From Lacinutrix sp. Bg11-31 (GTDB lineage Bacteria; Bacteroidota; Bacteroidia; Flavobacteriales; Flavobacteriaceae), in the NCBI RefSeq assembly GCF_002831665.1, contig NZ_CP025118.1, positions 558,001-622,000 on the forward strand: a stretch of 64,000 nt of DNA. The letters are read 5' to 3'. Under the pieces are notes generated by a model. It did not search any database. It was not told where the DNA came from and saw nothing but the letters and a program-made list of their open reading frames with translations. Position 1 is the stretch's first letter. Every line of letters starts with the position of its first letter. The position numbers were made by a program, and so were the translations under genes. Positions 19,034 through 28,300 of the stretch are shown one piece after another.

Positions 19034-20113
19034 TTACAACCATTTCTTCCTCTTAAAGTAATACAACATACCTAAGAATATAACAATCATAACAATCCAT
19101 AAAACTTGATAACTGTACTTGTAATGTAGTTCTGGAATGTTATCAAAATTCATCCCGTAAATACCTGCAATAAATGTTAATGGTATAAATATGGTAGCAA
19201 TAATAGTTAATACTTTCATGACTTCGTTCATGCGGTTGCTAATGGTTGTCATGTACATGTCCATTAATCCCCAAATCATTTCTCGGTAAATATCTATAGT
19301 ATCAGACACCTGGATAATATGGTCGTAAACATCACCAAAATAGTGTAATGTTTTTTCGTTTATAAGTTTGCTATCACTTTTATCGATACGATTTATAATT
19401 TCACGAAGTGGAAAAATAGCACGTCTAACTTTTAAAACCTCACGTTTAAGGCCTTGAATTTCTGAGCTAATTTCATCTTTGGTTAAGCCTTCGAATAAAT
19501 TATCCTCAAGATCTTCAATTTTATTACCCATAGTTTCAATAATCGCGTAGTAATGGTCGACTACAGAATCTATTAAAGCGTAGAGCAAGTAATCTGAACC
19601 TAAGCCTCTAATTCGACCTTTTGCTTGGCGAATACGTTCACGAAGAGAGTCGAACACATCACCTTCTGCTTCTTGTAAAGAAAGCACATAGTTTTCGCCT
19701 AAAATAAAACTAACTTGTTCAGATACAATATTCTCATCGACATCATAATACATCATTTTTAAAACGATAAATATATAGTCTTCATATTCATCAATTTTTG
19801 GACGTTGATTTGTACTTACAATATCTTCTAATACTAGAGGATGTAAATTATAATGTGTTCCAAGTTTTTCAATCTCTGCTATTTGGTTTAGCCCATTTAG
19901 GTTTATCCAAGTAACAGTATTCGAAGCTTTAAATTGAAACGCTTCTTCTACTGTTTTTAATTCTTTTTCTACGAAAGTGTCAACATTATAATCAAAAGAT
20001 TCTATAAATAAATGAGATGCTTCTTTGGTACCTGTATATATTAAAGTGCCAGGAACTTGACCAACCTGTTTCTTATAATCCTGTGTGCGTTTTTTCGGTT
20101 TTCTTTTAGCCAT
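19034..20113 (-). CDS. corA: CorA-type magnesium/cobalt transporter
   Basis: The 359-residue protein has the large cytoplasmic domain (WINLNGLNQ, LHPLVLEDIVSTNQRPKIDEYEDY, which I read in two pieces), a long helix region and two C-terminal membrane segments. The signature YGMNFDN (GMN at 320-322) lies at the end of the first membrane helix, with PELHYKY as the periplasmic loop, and the positive tail KRKKWL. CorA pentamers import Mg2+ or Co2+. A small MscS channel gene lies 10 bp upstream on the same strand. Confidence 0.93.
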   Translation of the reverse strand: MAKRKPKKRTQDYKKQVGQVPGTLIYTGTKEASHLFIESFDYNVDTFVEKELKTVEEAFQFKASNTVTWINLNGLNQIAEIEKLGTHYNLHPLVLEDIVSTNQRPKIDEYEDYIFIVLKMMYYDVDENIVSEQVSFILGENYVLSLQEAEGDVFDSLRERIRQAKGRIRGLGSDYLLYALIDSVVDHYYAIIETMGNKIEDLEDNLFEGLTKDEISSEIQGLKREVLKVRRAIFPLREIINRIDKSDSKLINEKTLHYFGDVYDHIIQVSDTIDIYREMIWGLMDMYMTTISNRMNEVMKVLTIIATIFIPLTFIAGIYGMNFDNIPELHYKYSYQVLWIVMIVIFLGMLYYFKRKKWL

Positions 20114-20123
20114 AGTTTAATTG

Positions 20124-20654
20124 TTAATGGAAGTCGCCAAAATCTTCAATGGCATCTTTCTCAAGTAAAGTTACTGCTTTTTGAAGAATTAAATTATTAG
20201 GATAAGTTACTAAGTCTCCATTATCCATTCTAAGATGTAATTGGAAAGCACGAATGTCTTCTATTACAGCTTCAATAGGAAAATCTTTATCATGGATTTT
20301 TATTTTATCTCCTACTTTATATGGAAAGGAAAAAAACATAATTACACCAGAAGTGACATTACTTAATATAGACCAAATGGCAAATAAACCAACACCTAAT
20401 ACTGCAAAAACAGAAGAGAATACTAGTGATATATCGTCTGTTTCTGCACCAAAAATAAAAGCTTCAATAAATAATAATATGGTTAATAAAGTAAAAGTAA
20501 AATACCTAGAAATCAATCGAGTTCTTGCTTCGTTTATAGCGCTCTTTTTTCCAATTTTTTTAATTGCAATCTTTCCTATTACTCTAATAAAAAAGAATAT
20601 CGTTAACACAATCGCTGTGTTTATAAGCTCTGATTCAAATTTTTGTAAAAACAT
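20124..20654 (-). CDS. Small mechanosensitive (MscS family) channel
   Basis: The 176-residue protein has about three membrane segments (ALL near FFFIRVIG, FTLLTILLFIEAFIFG and SSVFAVLGVGLFAIWSIL), then the MscS pore-lining and beta domain pattern NVTSGVIMFFSFPYKVGDKIKI and VTYPNNLILQKAV. It lacks the long C-terminal domain of E. coli MscS (286 residues) and is one of the short Bacteroidetes forms. It probably relieves hypo-osmotic stress. It lies 10 bp upstream of corA and the two likely share a transcript. Confidence 0.8.
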   Translation of the reverse strand: MFLQKFESELINTAIVLTIFFFIRVIGKIAIKKIGKKSAINEARTRLISRYFTFTLLTILLFIEAFIFGAETDDISLVFSSVFAVLGVGLFAIWSILSNVTSGVIMFFSFPYKVGDKIKIHDKDFPIEAVIEDIRAFQLHLRMDNGDLVTYPNNLILQKAVTLLEKDAIEDFGDFH

Positions 20655-20687
20655 TTAATAAGTTTTAGATAACAATAGAATACTGTT

Positions 20688-21602
20688 TTATTGTAATAAA
20701 AGTGTTTCTCTTAACGCTTCGTCCTTCTTGCTTTTTTTATTCCAGTAAGCAGATTTTATTGTTTTTAATCTAGTTGCTTTAGTAATTGCACCATTAATGT
20801 TTTCTTCCCAATTTAGTATTTCGTAAGGAAACTCTGGGTTAAAATTAATGGTAAGTTTACGCTTTAAGCTTAGGTAATTAAGTATATAGCTTCCTGTATT
20901 TAAAGTAGCAGAAACTTCGTATGCTTTTAAAGGATCATGTTTTAAACGAATAAATTCTAAAGATGGAATAATTTTAACTGTTCCTGTTGGTAGACTTTTT
21001 GGGTCAATACGTAATTGTGTCCAAAGCTCGTTTTCTAAAACGTTTTTATCTAAATTAAAATTGCTGTCTGCTTGGTTTTCAAAGTAGGAGTGAGAGTCTA
21101 TTTCAAACTGTTCGCGGTTATTTAGTTGTGTGTAAACATGACCACACCATTCTTGAATAGAACAACTTACTTTTATTGCATGTTGGTTATTTGCAATAGG
21201 ATAAAATGTACTCTGCATAATAGAATAAGGATAGATACCAGTAGTAAAATTCTTAGTTCTATTTAGTTTTAAAACACTAATGTTTGAAGCATTATTGTTA
21301 TCTGCTTTAACTTGTTTTTTTTCTAAAAAAGGTTCTGTTACATATATTAAAACAGCAGTTCCATTTCTTGTTTCTCCATAACGTGATTGCTCTAAATTAT
21401 AAGACGAAATTTCTGCTTCTCCAGTATACCAATATGCATTAAAATCTTTATTAGGCTGAAACGCTTTCGTTGTAGAAGTTGTTTTGTTTTCAGTTTTTGC
21501 AGTAGAAAGTGCTATGTCTTTAGATTCTTTATTGGTACAAGACATAACAATAGAAAAGAAACCGATAATTAAACAACCAAGGATTTTATATTTTGTTTTC
21601 AT
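20688..21602 (-). CDS. Lipoprotein of unknown function (often mislabelled as septum inhibitor Maf)
   Basis: The 304-residue protein begins with a lipoprotein signal (FFSIVMSCTN, lipid-modified Cys at about 22) followed by a Thr/Lys-rich linker. The folded part has FNAYWYTGEAEISSY, CSIQEWCGHVYTQL and a conserved basic tail. I recognise it as the conserved flavobacterial family that sits beside maf, and that neighbourhood seems to be the origin of a wrong database name; nothing in the sequence resembles Maf. The next gene on the strand, 27 bp upstream, is the true maf. Function unknown. Confidence 0.65.
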   Translation of the reverse strand: MKTKYKILGCLIIGFFSIVMSCTNKESKDIALSTAKTENKTTSTTKAFQPNKDFNAYWYTGEAEISSYNLEQSRYGETRNGTAVLIYVTEPFLEKKQVKADNNNASNISVLKLNRTKNFTTGIYPYSIMQSTFYPIANNQHAIKVSCSIQEWCGHVYTQLNNREQFEIDSHSYFENQADSNFNLDKNVLENELWTQLRIDPKSLPTGTVKIIPSLEFIRLKHDPLKAYEVSATLNTGSYILNYLSLKRKLTINFNPEFPYEILNWEENINGAITKATRLKTIKSAYWNKKSKKDEALRETLLLQ

Positions 21603-21628
21603 AATGTTTTTTTTGCAAAATTATATTA

Positions 21629-22222
21629 CTAATAATCGTCGGCAATAGTATTTAACATTTTGTAAAGTAAGTGTGTTGGTAAGCCCATAACGTTAAAATA
21701 AGAACCTTCCATGCTAACAACACCAATTTGTCCAATCCATTCTTGAATACCATAAGCACCAGCTTTATCTAAAGGTGAACACGTATTTATGTAATACCAA
21801 AGCTCGTTGTCTGTAAATGCCTTAAAAGTAACCTTTGTTACAGCGTTAACCGTTTTTTTATAGGATTTAGTACGTATGCAAATTGAAGTGATAACTTCGT
21901 GAGTAGCATCGCTTAAAGATTTTAGCATAGCAAATGCTTCATCATTATCTTTTGGTTTGCCTAAAGCAATGTCTTTGTGCCAAACTATAGTGTCGCTTGT
22001 TACTAAGATATCTTTATCTTTTAGTTCTTCAATAAATGGTAGAGATTTTAGTTCGGCTAAGTAATCACTAATTTGAGAATGTGTTAATTCTGGAGGATAG
22101 ATTTCTTCAATATTTTTAAGTCTTATTTCAAAATCTAAACCTAAATTTTTGAAAAATTCCTGACGCCTAGGAGATCCTGAGGCTAGAATAATATGTCGAT
22201 TCTTAAGTTTTTCGTTTAGCAT
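21629..22222 (-). CDS. maf: Maf-like nucleoside triphosphate pyrophosphatase
   Basis: The 197-residue protein has the Maf signature LASGSPRRQEF at residues 14-24, ILVTSDTIVW with the catalytic aspartate, and GKPKDNDEAFAMLKSLSD. The family hydrolyses non-canonical or modified nucleotides to clean the NTP pool. It starts 3 bp after the UbiA-type transferase stop and is followed by the lipoprotein gene, all on the minus strand. Confidence 0.92.
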   Translation of the reverse strand: MLNEKLKNRHIILASGSPRRQEFFKNLGLDFEIRLKNIEEIYPPELTHSQISDYLAELKSLPFIEELKDKDILVTSDTIVWHKDIALGKPKDNDEAFAMLKSLSDATHEVITSICIRTKSYKKTVNAVTKVTFKAFTDNELWYYINTCSPLDKAGAYGIQEWIGQIGVVSMEGSYFNVMGLPTHLLYKMLNTIADDY

Positions 22223-22224
22223 AA

Positions 22225-23133
22225 TTAAAAAATTAATCTGTAAAGCACCATAGATAGCATTCCTGTTATCATTACTATTTTAAGCATTAAGCTAATGTGT
22301 TTAAATTGTGCATTATTTTCTGCGGTAAACATTTTAATAGAAATGTAAATTAATGGACCAATAACAGCAATTAGAAAATAGGCTATTGCTCCTACATGCA
22401 TGTATAAGAATGTTGTTATATAGTATAAAATTATAGCAATGGTAATTAAGGTTAAGACCATTGTTACTTTAGAAGTTCGCGTTTTACCAAATAGAATAGG
22501 TAAGGTTTGCATACCTGCTTTATGGTCTCCATCTACATCTTGAATATCCTTTACTATTTCGCGTATAAAATTGATTAAAAAAGCAAAAACAGCAAAATCG
22601 GTTAATATCTCAAGCATTGTAGACTGTACAGTTTCGTTTTGAATAGTCATTGCAGGTATAAGTTCGAAAATACCAACAATTAGTAAACTAAGTGCCACTA
22701 ATATTGACACTATAATATTACCAGCAATGGCAATTTGTTTTAAATATGATGCATACACATAAAGCGCTGCTGCAATAATAACAAATAGCCCAAAAAATGG
22801 AGGCTTACCTACTTTATGAGATAAATAAAAACCTAAACAAACACCAATAAAAGTGAATAGTATGTATAATTTATTTGCAGTACTTTCTGTTATTTTTTTA
22901 CCTATAATTATTTTGTTAGGCTTGTTTATAGTATCAGTTTCAATATCATAAATATCGTTAATAATATAACCACCTGCAGCAATAGAAACAGTTGCAATTA
23001 TTAATAAAAAGAAATTTAAAGGACTTAAGGTTGTGTCTATTATAAAAGTAGGAAATAATGCATATTTAATTAATAGTTGCACAACAGCAATCATTAATAA
23101 ATTTTTCCAGCGGATTAAGTTTAGTAAATTCAA
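22225..23133 (-). CDS. UbiA-family prenyltransferase (geranylgeranylglycerol-phosphate geranylgeranyltransferase-like)
   Basis: The 302-residue membrane protein has eight to nine hydrophobic segments and both aspartate-rich motifs: NDIYDIETDTINKP (about residue 60) and DVDGDHKAGMQTL (about 200), which bind the prenyl diphosphate through Mg2+. In Bacteroidetes this subgroup is named as a GGGP geranylgeranyltransferase, but the substrate is not proven. No ATG fits; the start is TTG at 23133 (MNLLNLIRWKN). The start lies 3 bp after the end of a broken small ORF, so translation was probably coupled to it. Confidence 0.85.
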   Translation of the reverse strand: MNLLNLIRWKNLLMIAVVQLLIKYALFPTFIIDTTLSPLNFFLLIIATVSIAAGGYIINDIYDIETDTINKPNKIIIGKKITESTANKLYILFTFIGVCLGFYLSHKVGKPPFFGLFVIIAAALYVYASYLKQIAIAGNIIVSILVALSLLIVGIFELIPAMTIQNETVQSTMLEILTDFAVFAFLINFIREIVKDIQDVDGDHKAGMQTLPILFGKTRTSKVTMVLTLITIAIILYYITTFLYMHVGAIAYFLIAVIGPLIYISIKMFTAENNAQFKHISLMLKIVMITGMLSMVLYRLIF

Positions 23134-23136
23134 AGT

Positions 23137-23499
23137 TTATCTATGTTTTGATAATACACCTTCAATTAAAGCTATAATTACAAGAATTATAGGAATCATT
23201 ATTAAAATTGAAAGTAATAATGTTAGTCTGTTTTTTCGTTTGCTTTTAGAACGAATATCATTTTTAATGTGCTCTCTTTCAGCTTCAGTTAATTTACAAT
23301 TTGTAAACTCTAATTTGTAAACTCTAATTTGTAAACTCTAATTTGTAAACTCTAATTTGTAACCTTTAATACTAGAGCTATTTAGTTTTTCTTTAGCTTT
23401 AGAAAACGCCTTATTAGGTTTTCTATTAAAAACCGATTTGTTATTTCCAGCTCCAATGTAACTAAAACCTGTTTTATGTCTTCTTTTAGGTCTGCTCAA
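23137..23499 (-). pseudogene. Small basic membrane protein gene interrupted by a 14-bp tandem repeat
   Basis: Reading the minus strand from TTG 23499 gives a basic N-terminal half (SRPKRRHKTGFSYIGAGNN, then NRKPNKAFSKAKEKL), KGYKLEFTN and an in-frame TAG at 23338-23340. The same frame reopens as KLTEAEREHIKNDI, a basic stretch and a C-terminal membrane helix (LTLLLSILIMIPIILVIIAL), ending with TAA at 23137. The stop lies inside a tandem array of the 14-bp unit AGAGTTTACAAATT, present four times. Removing three units (42 bp) leaves one uninterrupted 106-residue frame. The protein family is unknown to me. It may be a pseudogene or a locus switched by repeat number. Confidence 0.7.
23298..23362 (-). 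repeat. 14-bp tandem repeat, four full units plus a partial copy
   Basis: Plus-strand unit AATTTGTAAACTCT at 23298-23311, 23312-23325, 23326-23339 and 23340-23353, then a 9-bp partial copy. The units are identical. Because 14 is not a multiple of three, each added unit shifts the frame; any second unit also brings in the TAG. Confidence 0.95.
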
Positions 23500-23539
23500 A
23501 TTAATTACTGTTTTTAGAATGAGAGCATGCTACCATGTA

Positions 23540-24070
23540 TTAAATCGAGGCATCAAAATAAGTATTCCAATCATTTTTCACCTTTAAAACTTGTTCAATA
23601 ACATCGCGAACACAGCCTTTTCCTCCTTTTTTATGCGAAATATATTTTGAAATTTGCTTCACTTCCTGTACAGCATCTTGAGGGCAAGTAGCTAAACCTA
23701 CTAATCTCATAACAGGAATATCTGGAATATCGTCTCCCATATATAACACGTTTTCTTGTTTTATATTTTTATTGGTTAGGTATTTTTTAAAAGGCACTAA
23801 TTTATCGTGTGCTCCTAAAAAAACATCTGTAAAGCCTAAGTTTTCTAAGCGTTTTCTAACACCTTCGTTAGTACCTCCAGAAATAATACAAACGTTATAA
23901 CCTTTGTTTAACGCTTGTTTAAGCGCATAACCATCTTTAACATTCATGGTTCTTAACATATCTCCTGTAGAAGTAATAGTTAGCGAACCATCTGTTAAAA
24001 CGCCATCAACATCAAAAATAAAAGTGTTGATGTTTACTAAATATTCTTTATAACTCTTATCGTTTGCCAT
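23540..24070 (-). CDS. kdsC: KdsC-like HAD phosphatase (KDO-8-phosphate phosphatase family)
   Basis: The 176-residue HAD enzyme has the nucleophile motif FIFDVDGVLTDGS (D20 and D22), motif II IISGG and motif IV YMGDDIPDIPVM, and the C-terminal KKGGKGCVRDVIEQVL typical of the C0 tetrameric KdsC group. It would release phosphate from KDO-8-P in LPS inner-core synthesis, though related sialic-acid-type substrates are possible. Its start overlaps the end of the Rossmann-fold gene by 14 bp, indicating translational coupling. Confidence 0.88.
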   Translation of the reverse strand: MANDKSYKEYLVNINTFIFDVDGVLTDGSLTITSTGDMLRTMNVKDGYALKQALNKGYNVCIISGGTNEGVRKRLENLGFTDVFLGAHDKLVPFKKYLTNKNIKQENVLYMGDDIPDIPVMRLVGLATCPQDAVQEVKQISKYISHKKGGKGCVRDVIEQVLKVKNDWNTYFDASI

Positions 24071-24818
24071 GTGTCTTTTTTATAGATTTGGTTAACAACT
24101 CGTAAACGGCTTTGTGTTGCTCGTTTTCTAGTTGTTTTAAATGTCTTTTTATTGTTTTCTTATCGTCACGCATTGCTGGTCCAGTTTGCGCGAGATAAGG
24201 AGAAAGAGATTCTATTTTATTAGCGGTCTCTTTTATTAATGGTTTTAAAATATCGAATTCTGCACCATTCATTTCTGTAACTTCGTGAGCAATTCTATAT
24301 AATTGATTTGTAAAGTTATTTACAAAAACGGCTGCCAAATGTAAAGCTTGACGTTGGTCGCTATTTACCTTGTGGCTTTTGCTACCAATAGCTTCGGCTA
24401 ACTTTTTAAGAATTGGTAAATCGACTTTCTTTAAGGCTTCAATACAAATAGGAACATCTGTAAAATCAAGATCTGCAGCTTTAGAAAACGTTTGTAAAGG
24501 GTAAAAAACACCTCGTTTTTGTTTCATATCTACAGCATACAAACTTGTGCTACCAGATGTATGGACAACTAATCTGTCTTCAAAAGGTAATTGCTTCGAT
24601 AAATCTTCTATTGCATCATCGCTAACTGCAAGAATATAAACATCAGCTTCAACTAACGACGATAAATCATCGGTAACTTTAACCTTGTTTTTATACTTGT
24701 CAATCGTCTTTAAACTACGATTATACCATTGTTTTATTTCAACTTCTTCCGAAGCATAAAAAGCTTTAAATAGGTGAGTGGCTACATTTCCTGCGCCTAA
24801 AAGTACTACTGAAATCAT
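24057..24818 (-). CDS. Rossmann-like and DUF2520 domain protein
   Basis: From ATG 24818 the protein has 253 residues and begins MISVVLLGAGNVATHLFKAF, a GxGxxA nucleotide-binding fingerprint; a TTG seven codons upstream is also open but less likely. After the Rossmann domain (VVHTSGSTSLYAVD, GVFYPLQTFSK) comes the helical DUF2520 part (QALHLAAVFVNNFTNQLY, TGPAMRDD). This resembles pyrroline-5-carboxylate reductase and F420-dependent oxidoreductases, but the substrate is unknown. It overlaps kdsC. Confidence 0.85.
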   Translation of the reverse strand: MISVVLLGAGNVATHLFKAFYASEEVEIKQWYNRSLKTIDKYKNKVKVTDDLSSLVEADVYILAVSDDAIEDLSKQLPFEDRLVVHTSGSTSLYAVDMKQKRGVFYPLQTFSKAADLDFTDVPICIEALKKVDLPILKKLAEAIGSKSHKVNSDQRQALHLAAVFVNNFTNQLYRIAHEVTEMNGAEFDILKPLIKETANKIESLSPYLAQTGPAMRDDKKTIKRHLKQLENEQHKAVYELLTKSIKKTHGKR

Positions 24819-24864
24819 TAGGCAAAAATAAGTAACCAAATGCTTATAAAAAAGATGATAATAG

Positions 24865-24872
24865 TATCTTTG
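24865..24872 (+). promoter_or_regulatory. -7 element TATCTTTG of the truncated-globin gene
   Basis: Exact TAnnTTTG match. The ATG is only 7 bp further on, so the mRNA would be leaderless or nearly so. Confidence 0.5.
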
Positions 24873-24878
24873 TAAACA

Positions 24879-25283
24879 ATGGAGAAAAAAGATATAAATA
24901 CTCGTGAAGATCTAGCGTTATTAGTAGATTCATTTTATATTAAAATAAGAAAAGATGAGACTTTAGGTCCAATTTTTAATAATGCCATTACGGATTGGGA
25001 TAAACACCTAAATCATTTAACCACTTTTTGGGAATCTAGCTTGTTTTTTTCTAGAAAACTAGAGCATAAATACATAGGAAATCCTCTAGAAGTACACGCA
25101 AAAGTAGATAAGGAGAATAATAATAGTATTACAGAACTTCATTTTGGGATTTGGTTAAATTATTGGATGCAAACCATAGACGAATTGTTTCTTGGTGAAG
25201 TAGCAGATAATGCTAAACGTCGTGCTCGAAAAATGGGTTCATTTATGTACTTAAAAATATTTGAAGCACGTGCTAATAAATAA
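24879..25283 (+). CDS. Group III truncated haemoglobin
   Basis: The 134-residue protein fits the trHb3 family: LALLVDSFYIKIRKDETLGPIFNN (in two pieces), WDKHLNHLTTFWESSLF, a haem-proximal region HAKVDKENN and FGIWLNYWMQTID with the tryptophans typical of the group, and ARKMGSFMYLKI near the end. Such globins bind O2 or NO, and their physiological role is unsettled. The gene stands alone between the kdsC operon and ccsBA, each with its own promoter element. Confidence 0.88.
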   Translation: MEKKDINTREDLALLVDSFYIKIRKDETLGPIFNNAITDWDKHLNHLTTFWESSLFFSRKLEHKYIGNPLEVHAKVDKENNNSITELHFGIWLNYWMQTIDELFLGEVADNAKRRARKMGSFMYLKIFEARANK

Positions 25284-25340
25284 TTGTAATTTTAACAGTA
25301 TTTCTTCATTTATCAGTTAACTAAAACAAACAAAAAGGAT

Positions 25341-25348
25341 TATATTTG
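25341..25348 (+). promoter_or_regulatory. -7 element TATATTTG of ccsBA
   Basis: Exact TAnnTTTG match 23 bp before the ATG at 25372. No Fnr-like palindrome is present at the position used by the cco and hemN promoters. Confidence 0.55.
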
Positions 25349-25371
25349 CACGAGCTAAACAGAGCCTTGAT

Positions 25372-28300
25372 ATGATGCAAAATAAACTCACGAAAATCCT
25401 TTTTTCTACTCGTTTAACAGCCACTTTATTTATTCTTTTTGCTGCTGCCATGATTGCTGGTACTTTTATGGATGCAGGACAAGAAACGTCGCCAACACCT
25501 TATTCTAGATCTTTAATTTATAATACCTGGTGGTTTGAAGGTATTATGGTGTTTTTCGTCATTAATTTTGTTGGAAACATTTTTAGGTTCCGTTTATATA
25601 AAAAAGCAAAATGGGCAACATTAACGTTGCATTTAGCATTCATTTTTATTCTTTTAGGAGCCTTTATTACACGTTATATTGGATATGAAGGCATGATGCC
25701 AATTCAAGAAGGTGAAACTGAAAACACTTTTTTGTCTCAAAAAACATACGTTCAAGTATTAGTAAACGGAGATTATAAAATTAATGATGTAGCACAACGC
25801 TTACGTATTGAAAAGGAAGTCGATTTCTCTGAAAGACTAAACAACTCATTAGAATTTAGTACAACTTATGATACTACACCAGTTTCGGTGTCTTTAGACA
25901 AATTTGTTTCTAATGCCGAAAAAGATATTATCCCTAATGAAAATGGCGAAGAATATTTAAAAATAGTAGAAGCAGGAAATGGAGCACCACACAATCACTA
26001 TTTAAAGTCTGGTGAAGATCAATTAATTCATAACATTATTTTTACTTTAAATAATCCTAAAAAAGGAGCCATTAATATTGTTGATGGTGAAAATGGAATA
26101 ACTATAGATTCTCCTTTTGAAGGTGAATATTTACAAATGGCAACAATGTCTGAAGGTAAATTGGTTAAAGACAGCATCCAACCATTAATGTTACGTTCTA
26201 GATATGTTATAGGGAAAATGCAAATGGTGTTTCCAAAACCAGTAATAAAAGGAACTTTTGATATTGTAAAAAAATCTAAATTATTAAAAAGTGATGAAGA
26301 TGGTATTGTATTAAACGTCTCTGCAAATGGTGAAACTAAACAAGTGAAGCTACTTGGTGGAATGGGTACTACTAACCAATGGGAAAGATTAGAAATAGGA
26401 GGTTTAGATTTAGATTTTAGATTTGGAGCTAAACTTTTAGAATTACCATTTAGTATAAAACTTAATGATTTTGTTGCAGATAAATATCCTGGAACTAAAA
26501 ATAGCTATTCGGCGTTTTCAAGTGCTATTACAGTAAATGATGCAGAAGAAGGTGATTTTGATTATAAAATTTTCATGAATAACGTTCTCGATCACAGAGG
26601 ATACCGTTTCTTTCAAGCTGGTTTCGATAATAACGAAACACTAACCAGACTATCTGTAAATCATGATCGTTGGGGAACTTGGGTTACTTATTTTGGTTAT
26701 ATGTTACTCTATTTTGGTATGATGGCTATTCTGTTTGATAAAAAAACACGTTTTGCCGATTTAAAACGCGCACTTGATAAAGTAAAAGATAAAAAATCTG
26801 AGATCATTTCTATTCTATTAGTTTGTTTTACTTTAACAGGTTTTGCACAAGAACAACACTCTGCAGACGATGGACACGATCATTCTCAACACGCAACAGT
26901 TCAAGAAGTTCAAACTAAGGCTAACGTTGTACAACATGACGAATACACATACGAACAAAATAAAGCAGCAGTAGATTCTATTTTAAATGCTAATATGGTA
27001 CCAAAAGAACAAGCCGATAAGTTTGGACGTTTGGTGATACAAGATGTTGGAGGGCGTATGATGCCTGTTAATACTTATGCATCAGAATTTTTAAGAAAAT
27101 TAAGTAAAAGTGATAGCTACGAAGGTTTTACTGCAGATCAAATTTTTCTTTCGGTACAAGAGAGTCCTGCATTTTGGTACAATGTGCCAATTATTTATTT
27201 AAAATCTAAAAAAGACGATTCTATAAGAAGTATTATTGGCATAGAAAAGTCTGTTGGCTATGCAACATTAGGTCATTTTTTTACTAGTAATGGAGATTAC
27301 AAATTAGCACCTTATTTAGAAGATGCATACAAGGCATTAGCGCCAAACGGTTACCAAAAAGAATTTATAGAAGCAGATCAACGTGTTAATTTACTTCATA
27401 ATACAGTACAAGGTAATTCGCTTAAAATATTTCCTATTCCAGAAGAAGTTAATAATAAGTGGATTTCTGCAAACGAATACAGAAAGGAGCACTACAAAGA
27501 GAAAATAAAAGACACTATTTATCAAAGCTTTGTAAACCAGAGTTTTAATCTCTATTTGTACCGTTTAAATAATGCAAAACAATCTGGAGATTTTTCTGAA
27601 GCTGATAAGATTTTAGAAGCTTTTAAAAGAAATCAAGTAAAGCTAGGAGGTGAAGTTATGCTTAGCGAGAAGAAAATTAACACAGAAATTTTATACAATA
27701 AGTACGATATCTTTAAGAACCTGCATTATGCTTACATGTTGTTTGGAGGAATACTGTTTGTATTATTAATTGTTCAAATATTTAAAGATAAAAGCAAGTT
27801 TCTTGATAAACTAATAGTAGTATTTAAGGTATTAATTCTATTCTCATTTCTAGCGCATACAATAGGTCTAATTTTACGTTGGTATATTTCTGGTCATGCA
27901 CCTTGGAGTGATGGCTACGAATCTATGATTTATGTTGCTTGGGCAACAATGCTTTTTGGATTAATGCTTTCTAGTACATCTAATAGAAATCTGCTTACCG
28001 TTTATTCTAGTTTAATAGCAGGAAAACACAGTTCTAATTTAACAACAGCTGCTGGAGCGTTTGTAACCTCGATGTTATTAATGGTTGCTCATTTAAGTTG
28101 GATGGATCCAGCAATTGCAAATCTACCACCAGTTTTAGATAGTTATTGGTTAATGATACATGTTGCGGTAATTGTTGCAAGTTATGGACCATTTACGCTG
28201 TCCATGATTTTAGGAGCAACAGTATTAATATTAATGCTATTAACAAATAAAGAGAATAAAGAAAAGATGCTCTTAAACATAAAGGAGCTTACCATTGTTA

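Noticed and set aside
20688..21602. Maf-type septum inhibitor function for the lipoprotein
   Set aside because: It has no Maf motif; the true maf is the adjacent gene at 21629-22222.
23033..23320. 95-residue plus-strand ORF opposite UbiA and the repeat region
   Set aside because: It is antisense to the UbiA gene and the broken small gene and has the composition of a shadow frame.
23298..23362. CRISPR-like array
   Set aside because: The units are contiguous 14-bp tandem copies without spacers, so this is a slippage repeat.
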